Positions 17,012 to 24,967 of a stretch of DNA of 64,000 nucleotides are shown here, piece after piece (the stretch's first letter is position 1; the number at the start of each line of letters is the position of its first letter). A program made the translations under genes and the position numbers. Location: positions 898,501 to 962,500 of the forward strand of contig NZ_APNH01000001.1 of assembly GCF_040361275.1 (NCBI RefSeq). The letters are read 5' to 3'. The notes beneath the pieces were generated by a model. The model was not told the origin of the DNA, did not search any database, and saw nothing but the letters and a program-made list of their open reading frames with translations. Origin of the DNA: Salinisphaera sp. T31B1. GTDB lineage: Bacteria > Pseudomonadota > Gammaproteobacteria > Nevskiales > Salinisphaeraceae.

Positions 17012-17033
17012 TGGTGTCGATCAGTCGACACCA
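17012..17033. promoter_or_regulatory. Second inverted repeat upstream of the exported-protein operon
   Basis: TGGTGTCGA and TCGACACCA form a perfect 9-base-pair inverted repeat around TCAG. It lies 71-92 bases before the start codon at 16941. There is no T run beside it, so a regulatory site is more likely than a terminator. Confidence 0.45.
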
Positions 17034-17116
17034 GACACTACTCGAATAGGTCGTTCAATCAGACACCTGGATGTAGGCTGTCGCGGCACCTCGAATGTGT
17101 CGTACGAATGACAGGG

Positions 17117-18010
17117 TCAATCCGGATAGGGTGTTTCGATGGTTTCCGCAGTTTTGCCGGTCACGGTCGTGCCGATCGAGGCGGCAATGACCGCCGCGAT
17201 GGCCAGCCACTGCGCTAGCGCCAGTGACTGACCGAGGAACAACAGACCGGACAACGCGCCGAATGCCGGTTCGAGGCTCATGAGGGTGCCGAACGTCTGC
17301 GTTGGCAGACGGGGCAGGGCGATCATTTCCAGTGTATAGGGCAGCGCGGTCGACAGGATCGCCACGCCGAGCGCGAACCACAGCACATGGACACCGAGTG
17401 CTCCGGTATCGGCGCCGACCAGCCCGATCGGTGCGACAACCAGGGCACCGATCGTGATACCCCAGATAGCGCTGTTCAGGCCGCTGACCTCACCGGCTTT
17501 CTGCCCGAACAGGATATAGGCCGCCCAGCAGGCGCCGGCACCCAGCGCACAGGCCACTCCGTACAGATTCAGCGTTCCGCCGTTATTGTGGCCCGCGCCC
17601 AGCAGCACTGCGAGTCCGACGATTGCGATCGCGACCCAGAGCAGGTCCAGCCGACGCTTGGACGCCAGCAATGCCACTGTCAGCGGCCCGGTGAACTCGA
17701 AAGCCACCGCGATGCCCAGCGGAATATGCGCCATCGCCTGATAGAACAGGAAGTTCATCGAGGCCAGTGCAATCCCGTAGATCGCAATGTTGGGCCATTC
17801 TCTGCGTGCCACCGGTCTGCGCCAGGGCCGGAACAGGGTCAGAAGCAGCGTGGCGGCGATCAGCAGCCGCAGCGAGGTCGTCGCTCCCGGACCGATCAAG
17901 GGGAACAAGGTCGCGGCCAGCGCGGCCCCGCCCTGAATGCTGGCCATGGCGACCAGCAGCAGTCCGATCGGCAGCAATCGCGATACGATGGAAGACGAGT
18001 GGACGGCCAT
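17117..18010 (-). CDS. EamA/DMT family exporter, RhtA-like
   Basis: The 297-residue product has about ten hydrophobic segments arranged as two EamA repeats. It resembles RhtA, the threonine/homoserine exporter: SIQGGAALAATLFPLIGPGA, AFEFTGPLTVALLASKRR, GACWAAYILFGQKAG and MSLEPAFGALSGLLFLGQ are characteristic stretches. The start ATG at 18010 gives MAVHSSSIV; the frame is open further upstream, but that region is occupied by the divergent regulator. The substrate is probably an amino acid or analogue. The regulator gene starts only 42 bases away on the other strand. Confidence 0.82.
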   Translation of the reverse strand: MAVHSSSIVSRLLPIGLLLVAMASIQGGAALAATLFPLIGPGATTSLRLLIAATLLLTLFRPWRRPVARREWPNIAIYGIALASMNFLFYQAMAHIPLGIAVAFEFTGPLTVALLASKRRLDLLWVAIAIVGLAVLLGAGHNNGGTLNLYGVACALGAGACWAAYILFGQKAGEVSGLNSAIWGITIGALVVAPIGLVGADTGALGVHVLWFALGVAILSTALPYTLEMIALPRLPTQTFGTLMSLEPAFGALSGLLFLGQSLALAQWLAIAAVIAASIGTTVTGKTAETIETPYPD

Positions 18011-18052
18011 GGCAATACTCGTGGCACGTGGTCGAAGCGCGGGCGCGCGCGC

Positions 18053-18649
18053 ATGATGACCCAGAACGATGGGGTGAGCAATATAGTGCACAATTTGGGC
18101 GAGCGGCCGAACGTGCTGGTGCACGTGGCTGGTAACGTGCGTCGGCTTCGTATGGCCGCCCAGCTCAGCCAGCAGGCGCTGGCCGAGCGGGCGAGCGTAA
18201 GTCGCCGCATGCTGGTCAATATCGAAAAGGGCGACGTGAACGTCAGCCTGAACACTCTGGATCGCATTGCCGAAGCGCTGGGCGCGGTTTTTCATACCAT
18301 CGTGCAGCCGCCGGACCAGATTGATACGCACCGTATCGATACGCTGGCCTGGGCCGGCGCCGACCCGACCAGCCGAGCCGTGCTGCTGGCCAGCCTGCCG
18401 GCACGTACCGAAGTCGAGTTATGGTCATGGTCGCTGGCACCGGGCGAACGCTACGATTCCGCTGCCAATCCGCCCGGCTGGCAGGAGATGATCGTGGTCA
18501 CCGAGGGCTGCCTGAGTCTGTATCTCGGCCAGGCGCCGGTACGCGTGGTGGATACGCACGACTTCCATGTCTTTGCCAGCGACTGCGAGCACGCGTACGT
18601 TAATGAAGGCCGCACGACGGTGCGTTTCGTACGCAATGTCATCTACTGA
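18053..18649 (+). CDS. XRE family transcriptional regulator with cupin domain
   Basis: The 198-residue product has an N-terminal helix-turn-helix (about residues 23-78: VRRLRMAAQLSQQALAERA, then MLVNIEKGDVNVSLNTLDRI) and a C-terminal cupin (about 110-198: SWSLAPGERYDS, GCLSLYLGQ). Proteins of this type often sense a small metabolite through the cupin and repress a nearby transporter. The divergent RhtA-like exporter, 42 bases away, is the obvious target. Two ATG codons in a row (18053 and 18056) could both start the protein. Confidence 0.85.
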   Translation: MMTQNDGVSNIVHNLGERPNVLVHVAGNVRRLRMAAQLSQQALAERASVSRRMLVNIEKGDVNVSLNTLDRIAEALGAVFHTIVQPPDQIDTHRIDTLAWAGADPTSRAVLLASLPARTEVELWSWSLAPGERYDSAANPPGWQEMIVVTEGCLSLYLGQAPVRVVDTHDFHVFASDCEHAYVNEGRTTVRFVRNVIY

Positions 18650-18693
18650 TCGCGGCGAGTGACGCGCGTGCCTGAAGTAGGGACGACCCTCGC

Positions 18694-19344
18694 ATGACGC
18701 ATACCGATCGCCGCGTGTCTGCCCTGCTTGCGTTGCACGGGCGGACCTTCGCCGCAGAACTGGGCGCGCGTATCTCGCGCAATACGCCCGCGCCGTTATT
18801 CCGGCTGCTGTGTCTGGCCAATCTGAGCGGGGCGCCGGTACAGGCGGCAATCGCGATGCGGGCAGCCATCGCCCTGGCCGATGCCGGCTGGACCACGCCC
18901 GCCAAACTGGCCCACAGCTCGTGGCATGCCCGCGTGCGCGTACTCAACCAGGCCGGCTATGCGCGGGTTGACGAAAAGACCGCGACCCAGCTGTCGGCCA
19001 TGGTCGCGACACTCGAACAGCGTTACAACGGCGATCTGCGCCGGCTACGCAAGGCGGCCGGTGGCGATGTGGGCGCGCTGCGACGCGCCTTGACGGGGTT
19101 CAAGGGCATCGGCGATACAGGCGCCGCAATTTTCGTGCGTGAGATGCAGATCGTTTGGCCCGAGTGTTATCCCTTCGTCGATCGCGCGGCGGCGAAGGCC
19201 GCCGCGGCCCTTGGTCTGCCACAGGATCCGGCCGGCCTGGCTTCGCAGGTCGAGCGAGTCGATTTCCCACGGCTCGTGGCCGCGCTGGTGCGTGCCGGGT
19301 TGGCCCGGGACTTCGATGCCGTGAGGGCGGCCGCCGACAGGTGA
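18694..19344 (+). CDS. HhH-GPD (endonuclease III-like) family protein
   Basis: The 216-residue protein matches the endonuclease III-like fold of DNA base-excision repair. ARVRVLNQAGYARVDEKTA corresponds to the region where these proteins scan DNA. The helix-hairpin-helix reads LTGFKGIGDTGAAIF and the conserved Asp is in PFVDRAA. Two features are unlike true Nth: the position of the lyase Lys (GRKTA in Nth) is GDTGA here, and there is no C-terminal four-Cys iron-sulfur loop. It may be a monofunctional glycosylase or a DNA-binding relative. It starts 44 bases after the XRE-cupin gene on the same strand. Confidence 0.7.
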   Translation: MTHTDRRVSALLALHGRTFAAELGARISRNTPAPLFRLLCLANLSGAPVQAAIAMRAAIALADAGWTTPAKLAHSSWHARVRVLNQAGYARVDEKTATQLSAMVATLEQRYNGDLRRLRKAAGGDVGALRRALTGFKGIGDTGAAIFVREMQIVWPECYPFVDRAAAKAAAALGLPQDPAGLASQVERVDFPRLVAALVRAGLARDFDAVRAAADR

Positions 19345-19360
19345 CCCTGCGTGCGACGGG

Positions 19361-21070
19361 CTAGCGCCAGAAGTTGTTCTTCACCAGGTCCACCACCTCG
19401 TCCATGCGGCCGCTGAAGATCGCCTTGGTGGAATAGAGCGCGGTCGAGGCGACCTGGCCCGCTTCGATCGTGGGCGGCATCACCAGTTCCATCCGGTTGA
19501 CCTTGACATCCAGAATGCCGGGCCCGTCCTGGGCAAGCAGATCTTCCACACCGGCCTCGAGATCGTGCTTGTGCTCGATCTTGCGGCCCCACATGCCGAT
19601 GGCCTCGGCGAGCCGGCCGAAATCCGGGTTCTTCAGCTCGGTGAAGGCATCCAGCAGACCGTCGACCTTCTGTTCGATCTCGACGAAACCCAGCGAGCTG
19701 TTGTTGAACACGATCAGCTTGACCGGGATCTGCTCCTGCACGAGCGTGAGCAGATCGCCCAGCAGCATACTGATGCCGCCGTCGCCGCACATCGCAACGA
19801 CCTGACGGCCGGGAAAGGCGCGGGCGATGCCCAGCGCCTGCGGATAAGCGTTGGCCATGGTGCCGTGAACGAGGCTGGGCAGGGTGCGACGCTGGCCGTT
19901 GGCACGGATATGGCGCAGACACCAAACCATCGGGCTGCCACCGTCGGCGGTGAACACCGCGTCCTCGGCGGCATGCTTGTCGATCAGCAGGGTCAATTCC
20001 TGTGGATGGATCAAGTCGTCGTCGTCGGTCTTGGCAGCCGCGTGGTCGAGTGACTCCAGATAGGTCTTGCGGCAATCGTTGACCCAGTCGCGGTTGTCGT
20101 GACGGGCCACCCGTTCAAGCAGTGCGGCACAGGTGTCGCGCACGCTGCCGACCACGCCGATATCCACTGGATGGCGCAGGCCGATCTTGCCCGGGTCGAT
20201 ATCCACCTGGATGATCGTGGCATCGTCGGGATAGAACTGGGCCCAGGCGAAGCTGCATCCCAGCAACAGCAGGGTGTCGCATTCGGACACCGCGCGATAG
20301 CCGCCTTCGAGGCCGAACACGCCGGTCATGCCGACTTCGAGCTCGTTGCCGTACTCGACGAAATCCTTGGCGCGCGAGGTCCAGGCGATGGGCGCACCGA
20401 GGCGGTCGGCCAGCGCGATCAGCTCGTCGTGGGCGTTATGACAGCCATAGCCGGCATAGATCGAGACCTTCTTGCCGGCATCGAGCTTTTCCACAATCGC
20501 GCTCAGATCCGCGTCGTTCGGGCGCAGCACCGGGTCGAAGCGCATGGTTCGCCAGGGCAGGGTCTTCGCAGGCTTGGCCGTGAACAGGTCGCCCGGCACG
20601 ATGAGCACCGCCAGGCCACCTTCGTTGAGCGCTTTCTGGGCGGCGATCGCAGTCAGGCGCTGGGCATTGTCGGGGCTGGATACATATTCACAGAACACGC
20701 TGTACTGCGCATAGATCGGGCGCTGGTCGACGTCCTGCGGAAAGCCGACGCCCATTTCGGCGGTGGCGACCTGCGAGGCGATGAACACCACCGGGGCGCC
20801 GTTCCGGTGACTTTCGATCAGCCCGTTGACGAAGTGCACGCTGCCGGGGCCGCAGGTACCCGCACAGCAGGCCAGCTCGCCGGTCATGAAGGCCTCGCCG
20901 CCGGCCGCGAAACCGCCCACTTCTTCATGGCGCACGTGGACCCAATCCATCTCCGAGCGTCGGATGGCGTCGGTCAGATGATTGATGGTGTCGCCCACCA
21001 CGCCATAGCAGCGTTTTGCGCCGGCCTGTAGCAGGACATCGACCATGGTTTCAGCAACGTTCGCGCTCAT
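19361..21070 (-). CDS. poxB: Pyruvate oxidase/dehydrogenase (quinone), PoxB type
   Basis: This is a 569-residue thiamine-diphosphate enzyme, close in length to E. coli PoxB (572). It would oxidise pyruvate to acetate and CO2, passing electrons through FAD to ubiquinone at the inner membrane. The catalytic Glu lies in VRHEEVGGFAAGG, and AGTCGPGSVHFVNGL is typical of the PoxB group. The ThDP-binding motif begins GDGGISMLLGDLLTL and ends with FNNSSLGF. The family's C-terminal membrane-binding region is matched by the end FSGRMDEVVDLVKNNF. Nearby acyl-CoA genes are on the same strand but 266 bases upstream, so a shared transcript is not certain. Confidence 0.88.
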   Translation of the reverse strand: MSANVAETMVDVLLQAGAKRCYGVVGDTINHLTDAIRRSEMDWVHVRHEEVGGFAAGGEAFMTGELACCAGTCGPGSVHFVNGLIESHRNGAPVVFIASQVATAEMGVGFPQDVDQRPIYAQYSVFCEYVSSPDNAQRLTAIAAQKALNEGGLAVLIVPGDLFTAKPAKTLPWRTMRFDPVLRPNDADLSAIVEKLDAGKKVSIYAGYGCHNAHDELIALADRLGAPIAWTSRAKDFVEYGNELEVGMTGVFGLEGGYRAVSECDTLLLLGCSFAWAQFYPDDATIIQVDIDPGKIGLRHPVDIGVVGSVRDTCAALLERVARHDNRDWVNDCRKTYLESLDHAAAKTDDDDLIHPQELTLLIDKHAAEDAVFTADGGSPMVWCLRHIRANGQRRTLPSLVHGTMANAYPQALGIARAFPGRQVVAMCGDGGISMLLGDLLTLVQEQIPVKLIVFNNSSLGFVEIEQKVDGLLDAFTELKNPDFGRLAEAIGMWGRKIEHKHDLEAGVEDLLAQDGPGILDVKVNRMELVMPPTIEAGQVASTALYSTKAIFSGRMDEVVDLVKNNFWR

Positions 21071-21336
21071 TCAAATCACCGTTCGGTTTGCAAGGGCCCG
21101 CGCATGGGTACGACCGCCCGCTGGCACCCGGTCGTAACGGAGCGGGCGGGGCAGCGCAGAAACGCAGTTGGTTGGTGCAGTATGCATAAGCCGCGTCGAT
21201 GTAGAAATGCGTGTATCCGCGTAGCGCCCTTCCTCCGGCCAGCGTGCGCACGACGGCTTCCGCGCATGGGCCGGTGGTCGCGCCGGCGGGCCCAACACCC
21301 GAACGCCGGGCGGCCGAGCCGGCGATGACGGTCGTG

Positions 21337-22263
21337 CTAGGCCCGGGCCGACTCCGGCAGCGGATAGCGACGGCTCGACGGACCGGCCTTGACCACCTGT
21401 CCGGGCACCGCGTGGCCGACAATGTCCGGCAGTGTGGCCGCGACCGTGAGCAGGGCATCGAGATCGACGCCGGTGGCGACGCCCATCTGTTCGAACATGT
21501 GGACCAGATCCTCGGTACAGACGTTGCCGGTCGCCCCCGGGGCGAATGGGCAGCCGCCGAGGCCGCCCAGGGCGGCGTCGAACCGCTCGACCCCGGCCTG
21601 CCAGCCGGCCAGGGCGTTGGCCAGGCCCATGCCGCGGGTGTTGTGCAGGTGCAGGGTCAGCGCGAGTGCCGGATGGCGTCGTCGAACCTGTTCGCACAGC
21701 GTGCCGACCTGGTGCGGGTTGGCCATGCCGGTGGTATCGCACAGGGTCACGCCCTGCATGCCGATGTGTTCGAGTTGCGCGACCAGGTCCAACACCCGCT
21801 CGGGGCTCACCGTGCCCTCGAACGGGCAGCCGAACGCGGTGGATATGGAAGCGTTGAGAAATCCGGATTCGCCCGCGGCCAGGTCCACCATCCGCGCAAA
21901 CCGTTCCAGGGACTGGTCGGCGCTCATGCGCAGGTTGGCGCGGCCGTGGCTGTCGCTGGCGGACATGACGAAATTGAACTCGTCGGTGGCACAGGCGATC
22001 GCGCGTTCCAGACCCTTCTCGTTGGGAATCAGGGCGACATAATCCACGCCGGGTGTGCGCGTGATGCCCTGCATGACGGCCTCCCCGTCGCGCAGATTCG
22101 GGATTGCCCTCGGCGAGGTGAACGAGGTCGCTTCGATCTTGGCCAGACCGGTCGCCGACAGTGTGTCGATGAGCGCGATCTTGTCGGCGGTCGGCACGAA
22201 CTCGGCCTCGATCTGGAAACCGTCGCGCGCGGCGACATCGTTGATATATACGCGATTGTGCAT
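21337..22263 (-). CDS. Hydroxymethylglutaryl-CoA lyase family protein
   Basis: The 308-residue TIM-barrel enzyme matches HMG-CoA lyase, which splits HMG-CoA to acetyl-CoA and acetoacetate. The substrate-binding Arg is in AARDGFQIE (RDGLQ in most members), a metal-binding His pair is in LHLHNTRGMG, and the catalytic Cys is in GGLGGCPFAPGATGN followed by TEDLVHMFEQMG. The start ATG is one base after the stop of the CoA-transferase gene (TGACATG), so the two are tightly coupled. In this context the true substrate could be another branched hydroxy-dicarboxyl-CoA such as citramalyl-CoA. Confidence 0.85.
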   Translation of the reverse strand: MHNRVYINDVAARDGFQIEAEFVPTADKIALIDTLSATGLAKIEATSFTSPRAIPNLRDGEAVMQGITRTPGVDYVALIPNEKGLERAIACATDEFNFVMSASDSHGRANLRMSADQSLERFARMVDLAAGESGFLNASISTAFGCPFEGTVSPERVLDLVAQLEHIGMQGVTLCDTTGMANPHQVGTLCEQVRRRHPALALTLHLHNTRGMGLANALAGWQAGVERFDAALGGLGGCPFAPGATGNVCTEDLVHMFEQMGVATGVDLDALLTVAATLPDIVGHAVPGQVVKAGPSSRRYPLPESARA

Positions 22264-22264
22264 G

Positions 22265-23512
22265 TCAGGCCTCGTCGTCGGCGGTAAAACAGACCCCGCG
22301 CTCGCGCAGCTGCGCCTGTGTATCGGCATCGATGCCGAGTTCGTCCAGCACGCTCTGGGTATGCTCTCCCAGTGCGGGGCCACCGCCGCCGATCCGTCCG
22401 GGCGTGCGGCTCAGGCGCGGCAACACACCGGGCACCTTGAGCGACTGGCCGTCGCGGGTGGTGATGGTCTGGATCATCTCGCGCGCGGCGTAGTGCGGAT
22501 CCTCGACGATATCCTTGGCCGTGTAGGGATGCCCGGCCGGCACGCGCGCGGCCTCCAGCACTTCAAGCACCTCATCGCGCGCATGGCGGCTGGTCCAGTT
22601 GTTGATGGCGGTATCGATCATCGCCGCGTTGTCGCTGCGCCCGTCATTGTGTGCCAGCGCCGGATCCTCGCCCAGGTCGTCGCGGCCGATCGCGTGCATC
22701 AGACGCTTGAAGATGGAATCACCGTTGCCTGCGATCAGCACTTCGCTGTCGTCGGCGCATCGATAGGCGTTGGACGGCGTGATGCCGGGCAGGGCGCTGC
22801 CGCTGGGATGCCGGATCACGCCGGCGCCGTCGTATTCGGGGATGAGCGATTCCATCATCGCGAACACCGATTCGTACAAGGCTACGTCGATATACTGGCC
22901 GAGCCCGCTGTGGCGGCGCTCCTGCAGGGCGAGCAAGGCGCCGATCACGCCGTACAGCGCCGACAGCGAATCGCCGATGGAAATCCCCACGCGCACCGAC
23001 GACTCGCCCGGGTGGCCGGACAGATAGCGCAGCCCGCCCATGGCCTCGCCGATCACGCCGAAGCCGGGCAGATCTCGATACGGGCCGGTCTGGCCGTAGC
23101 CAGAGATGCGGACCATGATCAGGCCCGGGTTGATCGCCGACAGCGCGTCCCAGCCCAGGCCCCATTTCTCCAGCCGACCGGGGCTGAAGTTCTCGACCAC
23201 GATATCGGCCTCGGCCGCCAGCCGCTTGACGATGTCCTGACCTTCCTCGGACTTCAGATCCAGCGACACCGAGCGTTTGTTGCGGGTCTGGACATGCCAC
23301 CACAACGAGGTGTCGCCGCGCATCACGCGCCAGCGACGCAACGGATCGCCCGTGCCCGGCGGTTCGATCTTGATCACATCGGCGCCGAACTCGCCCAGCA
23401 GCTTGGTGGCGAACGGGCCGGCGATGAGCTGGCCGAGTTCGAGCACTTTCACCCCTTCGAGCGCCATGCTCGAGGGCTGGGTCGGTATGTGATCGTTGTT
23501 GGTCGAAGTCAT
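22265..23512 (-). CDS. CaiB/BaiF family (class III) CoA-transferase
   Basis: The 415-residue product matches class III CoA-transferases, which move CoA from a donor such as succinyl-CoA to an organic acid. LELGQLIAGPFATKLLGEFG and VIKIEPPGTGDPLRRW form the N-terminal Rossmann region. The catalytic Asp is expected in GQYIDVALYES. It is coupled to the HMG-CoA lyase-like gene and follows a LysR regulator gene by 107 bases on the same strand. The pair suggests activation of a dicarboxylic or hydroxy acid to its CoA ester and then cleavage. The start at 23512 (MTSTNNDHIP) was chosen over an ATG 21 codons earlier by family alignment. Confidence 0.88.
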   Translation of the reverse strand: MTSTNNDHIPTQPSSMALEGVKVLELGQLIAGPFATKLLGEFGADVIKIEPPGTGDPLRRWRVMRGDTSLWWHVQTRNKRSVSLDLKSEEGQDIVKRLAAEADIVVENFSPGRLEKWGLGWDALSAINPGLIMVRISGYGQTGPYRDLPGFGVIGEAMGGLRYLSGHPGESSVRVGISIGDSLSALYGVIGALLALQERRHSGLGQYIDVALYESVFAMMESLIPEYDGAGVIRHPSGSALPGITPSNAYRCADDSEVLIAGNGDSIFKRLMHAIGRDDLGEDPALAHNDGRSDNAAMIDTAINNWTSRHARDEVLEVLEAARVPAGHPYTAKDIVEDPHYAAREMIQTITTRDGQSLKVPGVLPRLSRTPGRIGGGGPALGEHTQSVLDELGIDADTQAQLRERGVCFTADDEA

Positions 23513-23619
23513 GAAGCAATCGCCACGCGGATGAAACTCGGAATCGAGACTAGGCAAGGCATGCGCGTAGAACAATCATCCGATCGGCAATCGAGCCTTC
23601 GCGGCTCGCGTACGCATGC

Positions 23620-24507
23620 TCAGTCGGCGGTCAGGTGGTCGACCATTTCCCGCGCCAGCACCGACAGGCTGTTGATATCGCGTACGGCAAGCCACAGCTG
23701 ACGCGTCGCCCAGACATCGCTCAGCGGCACGATCGACAGGCCCAGCCGCGGGCCGAGCGTATCGAAGGCCTTGTCCGGCAGTACGCCGACACCCATGCCG
23801 AAACCGATCATGCGGCAGATGCCCTCGAAGCTGCGGACCTGAACCCGCATGCGCAGGGGCAGGCCGGCATCGCGCGCGGCAGTCACGATCATCTGGTGCA
23901 GAGAGGCGTCCTGCTGCAGGCCGATGAAATCGTAGGCGACGGCCTGTTCCAGACTCACGGCTTCGCGTCGGGCCAGGGGATGGTCGCTCGGTGTGACCAG
24001 GACCAGTCGGTCGCAGCGATACGGCCGTACGTCGAGGTCTTCGACCGCCTGGCGGCCGGCGAACAGGCCGATATCGGTACGACCCTCGCGCACGGCCTGT
24101 ACCACTTCGCTGCTGATGCGCTCCTGCAGATCGATCTTCACCTCGGGGTGACGGCGGCTGAAGGCGGCCAGATCGGCCGGCAGAAACTCGATGATCGACG
24201 AGGTGTTGGCATACATGCGTACATGGCCGCGCACGCCGCGGCTGTACTCGCTCAGATCCGCCTGCAGTTCATGCATGGCCTCGAGCACGCCACGGGCATG
24301 GTGAAGCAGGGCATCGCCCGCCGGGGTCAGCTCGACGCCGCGCGGCCGCCGATAGAGCAGCTCTGCGTCCAGGCGTATCTCCAGGTCGCGGATCCGTTTG
24401 CTGACCGCGGCCAGCGCCATGTGTTCGCGCTCGGCCGCGGCGGTCAGGCTGTGCTCGGCGGCCACGGCCACGAACAGCCTCAACGTGGTCAGATCGATTC
24501 GGTACAT
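23620..24507 (-). CDS. LysR family transcriptional regulator
   Basis: The 295-residue product has an N-terminal winged helix-turn-helix (LRLFVAVAAEHSLTAAAERE, then VSKRIRDLEIRLDAELLYRR) and a C-terminal effector domain. It starts at MYRIDLTTL; the upstream open frame runs through the operator region and was rejected. It probably controls the CoA-transferase/lyase genes downstream on its own strand and the divergent symporter genes. A 7-7-7 dyad at 24535-24555, 28 bases before its start, is the likely binding site. Confidence 0.92.
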   Translation of the reverse strand: MYRIDLTTLRLFVAVAAEHSLTAAAEREHMALAAVSKRIRDLEIRLDAELLYRRPRGVELTPAGDALLHHARGVLEAMHELQADLSEYSRGVRGHVRMYANTSSIIEFLPADLAAFSRRHPEVKIDLQERISSEVVQAVREGRTDIGLFAGRQAVEDLDVRPYRCDRLVLVTPSDHPLARREAVSLEQAVAYDFIGLQQDASLHQMIVTAARDAGLPLRMRVQVRSFEGICRMIGFGMGVGVLPDKAFDTLGPRLGLSIVPLSDVWATRQLWLAVRDINSLSVLAREMVDHLTAD

Positions 24508-24534
24508 CGGTAGTAAACCAGCGGTGACAGACTT

Positions 24535-24555
24535 GGCTTCGCGATTGACGAAGCC
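24535..24555. promoter_or_regulatory. LysR-type operator dyad
   Basis: GGCTTCG, seven bases, CGAAGCC forms a perfect 21-base dyad that contains the T-N11-A signature of LysR-type sites. It lies between the lysR gene and the divergent DUF3311/symporter genes, so one bound regulator could act on both sides. Confidence 0.7.
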
Positions 24556-24723
24556 TGCCTTACCGATTGCCTGATTGTCGGGCCTCCGGTGGCACCGCCA
24601 TCCTAATTCAAGCGGCATGACTGCGGGGGCGCGGCTGTGGGCAGCATTCACCGGCCGTCGTAGCATGCCCTCGACTGGGCGGTCGTCGTCCTGTCGCCGA
24701 ACAACATAGAGAGGAGACGTGCC

Positions 24724-24966
24724 ATGGCACGACAAAGCAAGGAGCCGATCAAGCGGCCGATCGTATGGATCGTGTTCATCGCGGTCTTCGCGCTGATCAA
24801 TCCCTGGTATTTCACCGACGGCGCTTATACCCCGCTGATCTGGGGCGTGCCGTACTGGGCATGGATCATTCTTGCCGCCTCGCTGGCGTTATCGGTCTTC
24901 GTGACCTGGGTGGTCTGCTGTCACTGGGACATGCAGACCGACGAGCAAGACGGCGGCGGAGACTGA
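24724..24966 (+). CDS. DUF3311 small membrane protein
   Basis: This 80-residue protein has two transmembrane segments (IVWIVFIAVFALINPWYF and YWAWIILAASLALSVFVTWV) and an acidic tail. It matches DUF3311, small proteins almost always encoded just before a sodium:solute symporter. AGAGGAGA lies before the ATG. The symporter gene starts two bases after its stop codon. It is thought to be an accessory subunit of the symporter, but its role is not established. Confidence 0.85.
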   Translation: MARQSKEPIKRPIVWIVFIAVFALINPWYFTDGAYTPLIWGVPYWAWIILAASLALSVFVTWVVCCHWDMQTDEQDGGGD

Positions 24967-24967
24967 T

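Noticed and set aside
22055..23701. A 548-codon plus-strand frame opposite the CoA-transferase and lyase genes
   Set aside because: It is antisense to two well-supported genes, and its composition (Arg, His, Gly, Ala) is typical of shadow frames.
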